Positions 35,383 to 43,550 of a DNA stretch of 64,000 bases are shown here, piece by piece (the first letter of the stretch is position 1; every line of letters begins with the position of its first letter). The notes under the pieces were generated by a model. It searched no databases. It had not been told where the DNA came from and was given only the letters and a program-made list of their open reading frames with translations. A program made the position numbers and the translations under genes. This DNA is from Clostridia bacterium (GTDB lineage: Bacteria; Bacillota; Peptococcia; DRI-13; SM3-B62): positions 1-64,000 of the forward strand of contig JAHDQS010000024.1 of the NCBI GenBank assembly GCA_018433675.1, written 5' to 3'.

Positions 35383-36198
35383 TCAACGTGGTGATGGACT
35401 GCTGTTATCAATAATTGACCATAGACCTGTGTCGATGTCCCTCGTCAAATAAAAGTATTGCTCAAGATCGCCATCATTCATAAAGGTTTTTGTATGATCA
35501 TATTCGACATAATAGCCTGCCTTTACGATAAGAAAATGCTCCTTTAGATACGTTTCTGTCCACTCTCTTTTCTCGGCAAGTTCACTACCTTTATATCTGT
35601 CAACTTGACGTTGAGTTTCCGTATCATCAACTTCCGCTTCCCCAAAGCTTACTGCAATAGTGTAGTCTTTATCGGCCTGATTTTCAATCGCGCTTTGCAC
35701 AACTTCAATCGGCTCCCTTGAGGGCTTTTGGATCCAAGTGTCGGAATGTCCTGCCTTAACTGTCTTCCCATTTTCTAAAATATAGCTCTGCAAGTCAAAA
35801 TACACCCCTGCCGGAATTGTATAATACCTATATTTTTCCTTGGTGTCCTTGTTATAAATCATTGCATAATCTTCATAAGAATAAAAATTGATGTAATATC
35901 CATCTTGTAAAACAATTTTAAGTGTTGCCGAACTTTCTAAAGGAGAATTCACCTTTTTCTTTTCCCACTTATCCTGTTTGAAAACCTTAAGAAGATTTGA
36001 GTTAGGCGAAACAGTTAACGTGATGCCATCTTCAGTTTCTACAGCAATATCGTCACCGGTTGCCATGGCAGACAAGAAATTGTCAATATTCAGTAATGAC
36101 AAATCAGGCTCTTCACTTTTTGGATTTGACAATAATCCAATGACTGCAACTATAAGAATCATAACAGCTGCTATAATAAGATAGCACTTGGTACGCAT
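35383..36198 (-). CDS. Membrane-anchored extracytoplasmic protein of unknown family
   Basis: This 271-aa protein has one N-terminal hydrophobic segment (LIIAAVMILIVAVIGLL) and an exported domain rich in Tyr and charged residues. It contains YYINFYSYEDYAMIYNKDTK and a C-terminal WTETYLKEHFLIVKAGYYVE reminiscent of DUF4829-like folds, but no confident assignment is possible. It starts 5 nt after the macro-domain gene stop and ends 23 nt before the lipoprotein, so the three are probably one operon. Confidence 0.6.
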   Translation of the reverse strand: MRTKCYLIIAAVMILIVAVIGLLSNPKSEEPDLSLLNIDNFLSAMATGDDIAVETEDGITLTVSPNSNLLKVFKQDKWEKKKVNSPLESSATLKIVLQDGYYINFYSYEDYAMIYNKDTKEKYRYYTIPAGVYFDLQSYILENGKTVKAGHSDTWIQKPSREPIEVVQSAIENQADKDYTIAVSFGEAEVDDTETQRQVDRYKGSELAEKREWTETYLKEHFLIVKAGYYVEYDHTKTFMNDGDLEQYFYLTRDIDTGLWSIIDNSSPSPR

Positions 36199-36203
36199 TA
36201 TCT

Positions 36204-36674
36204 TTATATCTCCTTCCTATCATAAACAACCAAGAACACTATCAGCTCATGATGCAATAGGAATTCCCCGATTGCGACAATAGCTGTTCTAAAGGCCTTA
36301 TCCTTCGGATACCCGAAAGCTCCTGAGGATATCAACGGAAAGGCGATGCTCTCCAGTTTATATTCTTTTGCTAAGGCTAAAGAGTTTTTATAGCAATCCC
36401 CAAGCAATTTTTCTTCATTGTTGTTGCCACCTCGCCATACGGGCCCCACAGTATGAATCACATATTTTGCCGGTAGCTTGTACCCCTTTGTTATTTTTGC
36501 TTCTCCGGTTTCACATCCACCCAAAGTACGGCATTCCTCCAGCAACTCCTGTCCTGCCGCGCGATGGATCGCCCCGTCAACACCCCCACCCCCCAGCAGT
36601 GACGAGTTCGCTGCATTGACAATCGCATCTGCGTGTACTTTTGTTATATCATTTCGGATGATTTCAAGCGGCAT
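36204..36674 (-). CDS. Macro domain protein, O-acetyl-ADP-ribose deacetylase type
   Basis: This 156-aa macro domain starts with [20 protein letters not shown], then [16 protein letters not shown] and [13 protein letters not shown], which form the ADP-ribose site of YmdB/MacroD enzymes. These remove ADP-ribose or deacetylate O-acetyl-ADP-ribose in the cytoplasm. ATG 36674 is chosen (AGAGGTGG 6 nt away) over 36692. Pairing a macro domain with two exported proteins is unusual. Confidence 0.92.
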   Translation of the reverse strand: MPLEIIRNDITKVHADAIVNAANSSLLGGGGVDGAIHRAAGQELLEECRTLGGCETGEAKITKGYKLPAKYVIHTVGPVWRGGNNNEEKLLGDCYKNSLALAKEYKLESIAFPLISSGAFGYPKDKAFRTAIVAIGEFLLHHELIVFLVVYDRKEI

Positions 36675-36821
36675 GATTTCCACCTCTTTCAAGCTATCTA
36701 TACGAACGCATCTTTTCTAGCAATACTGTATTTACATTTCTCTTTTCACATAAATCCAATATCCTTCATTATAGCATTTCAACTAGGTCTGACCAAAATG
36801 GTCATTTTATATACAAAAATG

Positions 36822-37817
36822 TTAAAGCTTAGAGAACATATCCTGCGCATAATCTTTTATATTTGCAGGCGTAAGCATGCGATACTTATCCTTTACAGAA
36901 GAGAAATACTCCCCAATGATTTGTTTAGGAATGACTCTGTCAGTTGATGTTTCGACCGTTAAATTACCACGCGTAGATATCCAAGGAGTCTCTAAATGTG
37001 TAAAGGACTCAAGTGTCTTTCCACTGTAGCAGCATATGTGTTTAACAACACTATCAAGCAGCACCTTTTCTTCTGCCGGCATTGAAGAAACATCCGGTTC
37101 CTCTATGCTGTCTATTGGGTCATAGCAATAACTACTGTAGCGTCTATAAACGTCTCGATATACGGGGCCATGTACCCAAGCCTCACAGTCTTCTTCAAAT
37201 AAAAAGCTTCCGAAAAAGGCATAGTTAAAGCCTTGCACATAATATAGTGCTTTCTGCAATGAAAGGGGCGTAATGTCCCGGCACTGTGATAACAGATATT
37301 TTACAACACATTCCATTTTTGACTGCTGCGAAACTGAAATGTTTAATAGGCTCTCGGTAGCTGCTTTGCTCTTTTCATAAGCTCTGTCACTTTTCAAATT
37401 ATCCTTTCCATTTTCCAGTAAGGACAAATAATAAGCAGGGTCAGCGAGTACCTGTTTTAGCTTTTCAGAATATTGCTTTGTAGGCATATCGCCGTCATAA
37501 TACCTACTGAACGTTTGCTCGCCCCAGCCAAGCAGTAGCGAAAATGGTCTTTTGCCAATATTGTATTTTTCGGGAATAGCCCTGATGTCCTCAAGGGAAA
37601 TTATGCCTTGCTTTTGGCGATAAACATCATATAGTGTTTTTAAATTTTCATCTTCGATTTCAGGCACATACACTTCGTTTCCGCATACATCGCAATAAGC
37701 GGTTTGGGAAATGAACCCATAAGCTTTACCTTTTAATTCAGCAGAGTCAGCTTTTTCTCTAACTGAAAACTTAACATCCCGCCGGCATTCCGGGCAGAAT
37801 ACGATTCTATTCATCAT
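36822..37817 (-). CDS. YgiT-type zinc finger / XRE / Panacea (DUF4065) antitoxin
   Basis: This 331-aa protein is modular. Residues ~5-50 form a YgiT/MqsA-like zinc ribbon (FCPECRRDV...CDVCGNEV). Residues ~60-150 form an HTH (SLEDIRAIPEKYNIGKRPFS, LLLGWGEQTFSRYYDGDMP). Residues ~185-310 form a Panacea/SocA-like domain (LQKALYYVQGFNYAFFGSFL, EAWVHGPVYRDVYRRY). Panacea domains neutralise varied toxins. ATG 37817 follows GGGGGAGG and lies 29 nt after the upstream toxin-like gene, giving the toxin-first order also seen in mqsRA. Confidence 0.82.
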   Translation of the reverse strand: MMNRIVFCPECRRDVKFSVREKADSAELKGKAYGFISQTAYCDVCGNEVYVPEIEDENLKTLYDVYRQKQGIISLEDIRAIPEKYNIGKRPFSLLLGWGEQTFSRYYDGDMPTKQYSEKLKQVLADPAYYLSLLENGKDNLKSDRAYEKSKAATESLLNISVSQQSKMECVVKYLLSQCRDITPLSLQKALYYVQGFNYAFFGSFLFEEDCEAWVHGPVYRDVYRRYSSYCYDPIDSIEEPDVSSMPAEEKVLLDSVVKHICCYSGKTLESFTHLETPWISTRGNLTVETSTDRVIPKQIIGEYFSSVKDKYRMLTPANIKDYAQDMFSKL

Positions 37818-37846
37818 GGTGCCTCCCCCTTTCATATTCGAGAAAA

Positions 37847-38257
37847 TCATCTAAATAAATAGTCTATCGACTTGTTTCGCTCGTGAAAAGATATAACCAC
37901 TACCCTGCTTCCTGTAGGTAAATCAAGGATATTGAACTTCGTATAAAGGTCAAGCTGCTTTTCTTCATCGTCCAGATTAAACAGGGTCACTTGAGGACAA
38001 AAAACGTACAAGACTTCATACTCAAATCCAAGTTTAGTATTCTTTAACGAATGACAAAAATCTTCTGCTTCAATCTGCATTAGTATGCGGCGTTGCTTCT
38101 CAGAAGTAATATTGTATTCACGAATCAGGGCGGTGTTTTCTGCTCTATTCTCGTTTTGAGCTACCGAATATCTACCTCTACTCACACATTCTTGGATTTT
38201 CTGTAATACTACAGAAATTTGTTCCCTTGTGTAGTTCTGATTATAGTGTAGATTCAT
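37847..38257 (-). CDS. Candidate toxin paired with the Panacea antitoxin
   Basis: This 136-aa protein has no domain I can name firmly. The N-terminal half is helical and Glu/Gln/Arg-rich. The C-terminal half (ILMQIEAEDFCHSLKNTKLG, EYEVLYVFCPQVTLFN) ends with RVVVISFHERNKSIDYLFR, recalling compact mRNA-interferase folds such as MqsR or RelE-like proteins. Its position ahead of a YgiT/Panacea antitoxin, with a palindrome in its promoter, supports the toxin role. AAGGAGGG precedes the ATG. Confidence 0.6.
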   Translation of the reverse strand: MNLHYNQNYTREQISVVLQKIQECVSRGRYSVAQNENRAENTALIREYNITSEKQRRILMQIEAEDFCHSLKNTKLGFEYEVLYVFCPQVTLFNLDDEEKQLDLYTKFNILDLPTGSRVVVISFHERNKSIDYLFR

Positions 38258-38308
38258 TAACCGCCCTCCTTGTCAACATCATCATAACACTATTATATGC
38301 TTTTAATC

Positions 38309-38342
38309 AATACAAAATGCACCAAATAGTGCGTTTTGTATT
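38309..38342. promoter_or_regulatory. Palindromic operator of the Panacea toxin-antitoxin locus
   Basis: AATACAAAATGCAC-N6-GTGCGTTTTGTATT pairs at 13 of 14 positions, about 50 bp upstream of the toxin gene. It is a natural binding site for the HTH/Panacea antitoxin. Confidence 0.65.
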
Positions 38343-38491
38343 CTTTATTATATCTATTATTTAAAAATAAAAGGTAAAGTGCATCACATGATAAACCTCG
38401 ATAAATATTTCAAATCAAATATAAAATGTTTACCCAGTTGACATACTGCTGTCGCGGCGTGTTGTTATAATGAGCTTGAGGTGATGGAAAT

Positions 38492-38779
38492 GAATAACAC
38501 CCTGCTTGTGTATGCATAGAAGGATCAGACCGAAATCATCAAGCGTAATCTTCCGGCGAAAGGCTGTTAAGTAATCGAAGCTAGCTGTTATACTGACTTG
38601 ATTGCCATACCCGCCTTTGCTCTTATCATTGACCCTGCCCTGCTGAGCTACAGGTCAAGTTTTTGGTTTACGAAAGCTTTGACGCTCTGGTCCCTCAGCT
38701 GAAATATCTCCTTTTGTCCGCTACAGAAGAACGAAAAAGTCGAACATTTTTAATACTTCGCTCTCTTATAGCATTCTGA
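38492..38779 (+). pseudogene. Degraded small protein gene with in-frame stops
   Basis: After a GAGGTGATGG site, ATG 38492 begins MNNTLLVYA, then TAG, then KDQTEIIKRNLPAKGC, then TAA, then VIEASCYTDLIAIPAFALII, all in one frame. The frame is lost after about 60 residues, and a second frame (VYESFDALVPQLKYLLLSAT) continues to 38779. It resembles a small family of unknown function that I recall from clostridial genomes. The two nonsense codons and a frameshift show decay. Confidence 0.45.
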
Positions 38780-38826
38780 TTTCAAAAGGCATAATTTCCA
38801 CCTACATGCTAGTCTCATGTTAAAGT

Positions 38827-39684
38827 TTATCCCAAATATACGTTATCGTTATGCCACTCTAAGTAATGCGCATCCGGTAACTGTTCTCTTCTTTCCGGTA
38901 AAATAATCAACTTGCTTCCATGGTGTGCATAATATTCCCTGCCATTTCCAAAGTCCTCTTTGATACGACGACTAACTTCAATATTAAATTCCTTGTCAAT
39001 CGTTATGTATCCTCTATCAAATAGGGTATGAAAATCTCTTCTTAAGAGTAATCCATTATTGATTTCATGGGGACCTTCCAGACTATACGGCTTAATATGC
39101 GCCGCTTCCAAAACCGGTAGCGTTTTTTCACCGGTTATGGCGCATCTTCTGTGGTAAGCATCTGTAATAAGAACCTTGAATGCACCCTGTCCTATTCTTG
39201 GTTTAATCATTTGCTCCTTGCCATATCTCTTATCAACGGCATCTTCTCTAATTAGGTTTCCATTGAAGCTCTGTTTGAGCAACTTTTCCTGTACTTGTTG
39301 ATATAAAAGCTTCCCATAATACTCTGAAGTATCATAGGTCTTACCCTGTACGATATTTCTGTTCCAGTTATCAGGAATAGAAATCCAGTCATTTTTTTCA
39401 AAATAAAACGGTAGCGATAAAATAATACAGCCAATTTGGGGGTCCGGATCAGTTAAGCGGCTCGTCTTTCTATACTTATATATCCTGTCATTCAACGCAA
39501 ACAGGCTCCCTGCTCCATTAGCTATTCCGAAAGCTTCCCAGGCTAATGAAGATGGTAATATTGAAAACTTCAAAAAAAAGCCACCGCCAACAATATAATC
39601 TTGAGGGCTATGTAACTTGAATAAAAACAAGTCACCTTCTTCCAAATACCGATCCATAATAAAGCTATTAAGTAAACCATACAC
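38827..39684 (-). CDS. HNH endonuclease-domain protein, probably N-terminally truncated
   Basis: This 285-aa protein ends in an HNH_2-type nuclease domain: CAITGEKTLPVLEAAHIKPY, then NNGLLLRRDFHTLFDRGYI, with the catalytic His in AAHIKPY. The N-terminal part (GDLFLFKLHSPQDYIVGGGF, LAWEAFGIANGAG) belongs to the same family as I recall it. Homologues usually have ~40 more residues before it; here a stop at -5 codons and a GTG start at 39684 suggest 5' loss. Such proteins occur as stand-alone restriction-like or phage-defence nucleases. The gene lies beside a group II intron. Confidence 0.72.
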   Translation of the reverse strand: MYGLLNSFIMDRYLEEGDLFLFKLHSPQDYIVGGGFFLKFSILPSSLAWEAFGIANGAGSLFALNDRIYKYRKTSRLTDPDPQIGCIILSLPFYFEKNDWISIPDNWNRNIVQGKTYDTSEYYGKLLYQQVQEKLLKQSFNGNLIREDAVDKRYGKEQMIKPRIGQGAFKVLITDAYHRRCAITGEKTLPVLEAAHIKPYSLEGPHEINNGLLLRRDFHTLFDRGYITIDKEFNIEVSRRIKEDFGNGREYYAHHGSKLIILPERREQLPDAHYLEWHNDNVYLG

Positions 39685-39708
39685 TATAGCTTGGTTCTAA
39701 TCAATAAA

Positions 39709-39730
39709 ACATGTACTATTTAGTGCATGT
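39709..39730. promoter_or_regulatory. Inverted repeat upstream of the HNH gene
   Basis: ACATGTAC-N6-GTGCATGT pairs at 7 of 8 positions. Its ATGyAC-N6-GTGCrT core and 6-nt spacing match the operator at 38309-38342. Confidence 0.4.
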
Positions 39731-39784
39731 AGGGAGTGTGCATTTTATCGGAGGTACAAAGATGAAATAGCCACTCCACTAAGT

Positions 39785-39823
39785 AAAAGACCTTATCATT
39801 TGTTGAACGATAAGGTCTTTTTG
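39785..39823 (+). terminator. Intrinsic terminator used as group IIC intron target
   Basis: Perfect 13-bp stem AAAAGACCTTATC (39785-39797) / GATAAGGTCTTTT (39809-39821) with an 11-nt loop and a T-rich tail. The group II intron starts right after the T-run. Confidence 0.85.
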
Positions 39824-41633
39824 GTATGACGGGCATGCCGTCAATCTGTGGTGAAAGTCCACGAGGGGCGTAGTTGCCGACGAACCCCAGAGCGACTTGC
39901 AAGTTTCACATCGTGAGGTGTGGGAGAGAAGAAGCAATAGCGAAATCGTAGCCTGACGAACAGAAACCTAATACCAAGGCTTGCATGGCGGATAAGCTGG
40001 CCGAAAGCGGTGAAGTCCAAAAGGCAACCGTAACCCATGCAGGTAAATTAGGCAGGTAGACGAGGAAAGATTGACGACTTATCCCGTGAGGTCTCACAGA
40101 CGGAGGAATCTGTAGTAACAACGAACTGTGAGAAGTCAGCAGAGACCATACTACTGAGAAATCAGGAAGGGTCGAACAATTCAAGGTCGACTGGACTTTG
40201 GAATGTGAGTGCATAGGCTCGACGAGAATCAAAGTAGCGAGGTCGTAACCGAGCGAAAGATTCATAGGAGTTAGGGCTAATGTGCATGAGAGCAAAGGAG
40301 AAAAGGAGACGAGTATGAGCCAACTAATGGAAGAGATACTCAGCCAAGAGAACATGACACGAGCCTACAAGAAGGTGAAGGCGAACAAAGGTGCAAGTGG
40401 AGTAGACGGAATTTCCGTAGACGAAGCACATGAGTACCTTAAGGGGAACTGGTCGAGTATCAAAGAGCGTATCCGAAGGAGGAAGTACAAGCCACAGCCG
40501 GTGCTGCGAGTAGAAATACCGAAGCCAGCTGGTGGAGTGCGGAAACTGGGGATACCAAGCGTGGTAGACAGAATCATAGAACAGGCAATCGTGCAGGTAA
40601 TAACTCCTATTGTAGAACCATATTTTAGTGACTACAGTTATGGATTTAGACCTGACAGGAGAGCACAGCAGGCAGTCATCAAACTGCTTGAATATCTCAA
40701 CGATGGATACACCTATATAGTAGACATTGACCTAGAGAAGTTCTTTGATAATGTGCCACAAGACAAGCTGATGACCCTAGTTGGTAAAATCGTAAAAGAC
40801 CCCGACACGGAATCGCTGATAAGTAAATACTTAAAAGCGGGGGTAATGGTAAAAGGGAAATATGAAGCCACCAACGTGGGAACACCACAGGGCGGAAACC
40901 TATCACCAATCCTAAGTAACATCATGTTGAATGAGCTGGATAGAGAACTCGAAGCAAGAGGGCTGAATTTTGTCAGGTATGCAGATGACTGCATAATTGC
41001 AGTAGGAAGCAGTGCAGCAGCCAATCGAGTAATGAACTCCATCGTGAAATGGATAGAAAGAAAGCTCGGGCTAAAAGTAAACATGACAAAGACGAAGGTA
41101 GCGAAACCAAGCCGTCTAAAATACCTAGGTTTTGGCTTCGTAAAGATGGGTGACAAATGGGAAGCAAGACCACATCAAGACTCCGTAATGAAATTTAAAC
41201 GGAGACTGAAAAAGCTAACCAAACGCTCTTGGTCAATCAGCATGAGTGAAAGGATCCAAAGGCTGAACTGGGTCATCAGAGGCTGGATAAACTACTTCCG
41301 AATCGGAAAGATGAAGCAAAAACTCACTAGAATCGATGAGCACCTGAGAACGAGAATGAGAATAGTTATCTGGAAGCAGTGGAAGACCAGCCAAAAGAGA
41401 TACTGGGGACTTAGGAAACTGGGAGCACCCGAGTGGATGGCGAAACAGTCAGCTGGGTTTGGTGACCACTACCAAGCGGTTGCCAAAACCACAGGACTCC
41501 GAAAAATATCAAAAGAAATCCTCGCAAGGCGAGGACTCGTTAGTTGTGTAGATTACTATTTGAATTGAACCGCCAGGTGCCGAACGGCATGCCAGGTGGT
41601 GTGAGAGGGGGAATAAAATTTCCTCTACTCGAT
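39824..41633 (+). mobile_element. Group II intron, bacterial class C (IIC)
   Basis: The 5' end is placed at GTATG (39824), followed by a class C-like domain I (GGGCATGCCG, then TCTGTGGTGAAAGTCCACGA). The 3' end carries domain V (GAACCGCC...GCCGAACGGC...GGTGGTGTGAGAGG) and ends CTACTCGAT at 41633. The domain V wording and the ORF without an endonuclease domain match class C introns such as that of Oceanobacillus iheyensis. Insertion directly downstream of a terminator stem is the known target choice of the class. The 5' boundary could be 1-2 nt off. Confidence 0.8.
40315..41568 (+). CDS. ltrA: Group II intron reverse transcriptase/maturase
   Basis: This 417-aa intron-encoded protein has RT blocks from ASGVDGISVDE through YSYGFRPDRRAQQAV, GTPQGGNLSPILSNIMLNEL and the catalytic FVRYADDCII. 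A maturase (X) domain follows (LNWVIRGWINYFRIGKM). It ends soon after with no HNH endonuclease domain, as in class C introns. ATG 40315 follows AAAGGAG. It aids splicing of its own intron and retromobility to terminator stems. The protein appears intact, so the element may be active. Confidence 0.92.
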   Translation: MSQLMEEILSQENMTRAYKKVKANKGASGVDGISVDEAHEYLKGNWSSIKERIRRRKYKPQPVLRVEIPKPAGGVRKLGIPSVVDRIIEQAIVQVITPIVEPYFSDYSYGFRPDRRAQQAVIKLLEYLNDGYTYIVDIDLEKFFDNVPQDKLMTLVGKIVKDPDTESLISKYLKAGVMVKGKYEATNVGTPQGGNLSPILSNIMLNELDRELEARGLNFVRYADDCIIAVGSSAAANRVMNSIVKWIERKLGLKVNMTKTKVAKPSRLKYLGFGFVKMGDKWEARPHQDSVMKFKRRLKKLTKRSWSISMSERIQRLNWVIRGWINYFRIGKMKQKLTRIDEHLRTRMRIVIWKQWKTSQKRYWGLRKLGAPEWMAKQSAGFGDHYQAVAKTTGLRKISKEILARRGLVSCVDYYLN

Positions 41634-41829
41634 TATCAAATTTTGGAAGGTTAGGTCAAAAAAGATGCCATTATTTGATCTCTCGGATTTATGCTTTTGA
41701 ATAATAGGCATGTAGTCGATCTGTAAAATAAAAAATGTTCAAACCCACATAAATATAGAGCTTAAACATATAAACCGACGACATGAATCTATATATCCAA
41801 GAAATAATGTTCAGAACTCATACCGTCGT

Positions 41830-42501
41830 TCAAACACTTCTCAGCAGGTAACACTTATTGTCATAATAGACTTTCATTCCATCCAAAATGCCCTTGATAA
41901 ATTTCTGAACTTCATCTTTGATATGTTCTAAATCCGTTAAGGTCATATCTCTTGCACAATCACCAAATGACTCATCCCCATGAGCCAGATTGTTCCTCTT
42001 ATCTTTTACCGTTCTTAAACAACCACCATCGTCTGAAGCCACATATCTTATACAGTGTTTATCACAAAGCTCCCTTATAGCCCTCGCGTCCAAATTGCCA
42101 CCAAACCTCCGATTTTCACGATGAAGTATAATCGGTTGGTTAAGCAGCACCTGATTAATAATGGTTTGGACTTTTTCCTCATAGGTTTTCCGTCCGGCGC
42201 CGCTTAAATGGAGTTGTCCGATTTCATAGTTTGACCAGATCATTCTGACTTCGTCGATAAGCTCATTGTATCCAATTTGACTATTCTTGACGCTCTCATA
42301 TATCTCCATCAGTCCGCTAGCCACACACGCCTCAACCAAATTATAAAGCATCAACAGCAGGTTGGACTTTAAGATGCGCTGAAATCGTGAATTATCAATG
42401 GTCTGAACTTTCCCGCTTCCATTTTCAATTTCAACCATAATGGAATAGTAAAACTCAATTTCTGACACCCTATCCTCAAAGAGAAGCAACGTACTATTCA
42501 T
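41830..42501 (-). CDS. HEPN-domain nuclease of the MAE_28990/MAE_18760 type
   Basis: This 223-aa all-helical protein fits the MAE_28990-like HEPN family: RILKSNLLLMLYNLVEACVA near residue 43, GGNLDARAIRELCDK near 134, then VKDKRNNLAHGDESFGDCAR. The HEPN RNase signature R-x4-H is intact (Arg169, His174). HEPN proteins of this kind are predicted metal-independent RNases in conflict systems. ATG 42501 overlaps the end of the DUF262 gene by 8 nt (AAGGATG site), so production is coupled. It is the last gene of the methyltransferase operon and a likely effector. Confidence 0.8.
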   Translation of the reverse strand: MNSTLLLFEDRVSEIEFYYSIMVEIENGSGKVQTIDNSRFQRILKSNLLLMLYNLVEACVASGLMEIYESVKNSQIGYNELIDEVRMIWSNYEIGQLHLSGAGRKTYEEKVQTIINQVLLNQPIILHRENRRFGGNLDARAIRELCDKHCIRYVASDDGGCLRTVKDKRNNLAHGDESFGDCARDMTLTDLEHIKDEVQKFIKGILDGMKVYYDNKCYLLRSV

Positions 42502-43549
42502 TGGCAACATCCTTCAACAATTGATCTCTGACATATTCAACTCGTTTTTTCAATTTTCCTTGGTTGTTGCTTGCGTCTGAAGTGGTTAATTCGTCAAATT
42601 CGGGAGTATCAAGCCAATCAACTGATTGCGCAGTTAAGTTGGGGTTACTTCTAAGCGCAAGGGCAACACCGACTGAAATCGCTTCAAACCTAACTCTTGG
42701 TGTCGTTGTCGCATTAACTGTTTTTGCGAATCCATATTGAAAATGCTTTCCAACAAACTCACATGTCTGTTTAAATTCAGCCCAATACTTCTTTTCGTCA
42801 AAATTGTTCTGATGTGTAATTAAAAAAGAATCTAAAAAAGTAGCTACCTGATGGTCAAATGAAGTATAGTCATTTACATAAGCAAAAAAGCGGAGAACAA
42901 GTTCAAACCGTTCATGGCGCTTCTCCTGTGTTTTAGAAACAGGACACAAGCGTACAAACATGGAGTCTTTTGCGCACTTGTCAATGAATTTTGTGAGTTT
43001 CCCCGGATATGTACCACGGCGAAATTCTGAATCATTAATTTTTATTCCCGCACGGTTCACTCTACTAAAAATATCTTGCCTAAGGTCGTCAGGAGTATTA
43101 TGATCAAGAACAACAATACGCAAGGTCCTATTATAGAAGCGCCTTTGTTGTGATTCAGAAAGGTCAGAAAAGGTAAACCCATCCAAATCAGTTAATTTTG
43201 GAAGACCAGATAACTGCAGCTGATTTTCTGAAAAGGATACAAGGGTATTGATTCGCTGAACGCCATCAATAATCTCTAATCTGCCATCTTCACAGTCTCC
43301 TAAAAACATAAACGGAATTGGGAGTCCTAAAAGGACGGACTCAATAAAAGAAGCCCTATTCTTTTCTGCCCAGATAAAATCGCGTTGATAGTCCGGCACA
43401 AAAAAATCCCCTCTTTTGAACTTGGACACAATCAACTCGACTGTGAAATCTTTTGTATCATAATCAACACGTCGTTGCAACTCCTTAAGCTGCAATTCTG
43501 CCTTATCTTTCTGCTCAGACGAAAGAGCCTTACTCTTTTTAGTTGGCAT
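42494..43549 (-). CDS. DUF262 (GmrSD N-terminal / ParB-like) protein
   Basis: This 351-aa protein has a DUF262 domain: FFVPDYQRDFIWAEKNRASF, then LEIIDGVQRINTLVSF containing the DGxQR motif (Asp95, Gln98, Arg99), and later VNRAGIKINDSEFRRGTYP. In GmrSD and BrxU this domain hydrolyses nucleotides and controls or carries DNA cleavage of modified DNA. Here it lacks a fused DUF1524 HNH domain (no HxxP-type tail seen), so cleavage may depend on the HEPN partner. The GGAGGTAA site lies in the last codons of the methyltransferase gene; the gap is 1 nt. Confidence 0.85.
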   Translation of the reverse strand: MPTKKSKALSSEQKDKAELQLKELQRRVDYDTKDFTVELIVSKFKRGDFFVPDYQRDFIWAEKNRASFIESVLLGLPIPFMFLGDCEDGRLEIIDGVQRINTLVSFSENQLQLSGLPKLTDLDGFTFSDLSESQQRRFYNRTLRIVVLDHNTPDDLRQDIFSRVNRAGIKINDSEFRRGTYPGKLTKFIDKCAKDSMFVRLCPVSKTQEKRHERFELVLRFFAYVNDYTSFDHQVATFLDSFLITHQNNFDEKKYWAEFKQTCEFVGKHFQYGFAKTVNATTTPRVRFEAISVGVALALRSNPNLTAQSVDWLDTPEFDELTTSDASNNQGKLKKRVEYVRDQLLKDVANE

Positions 43550-43550
43550 T

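Noticed and set aside
38492-38779. TAG codon at position 10 as a pyrrolysine site
   Set aside because: The same frame also has a TAA and then a frameshift, so decay explains it better.
39906-40355. 149-codon minus-strand ORF in the intron 5' region
   Set aside because: It covers structured intron RNA and is antisense to the maturase start; no site or family.
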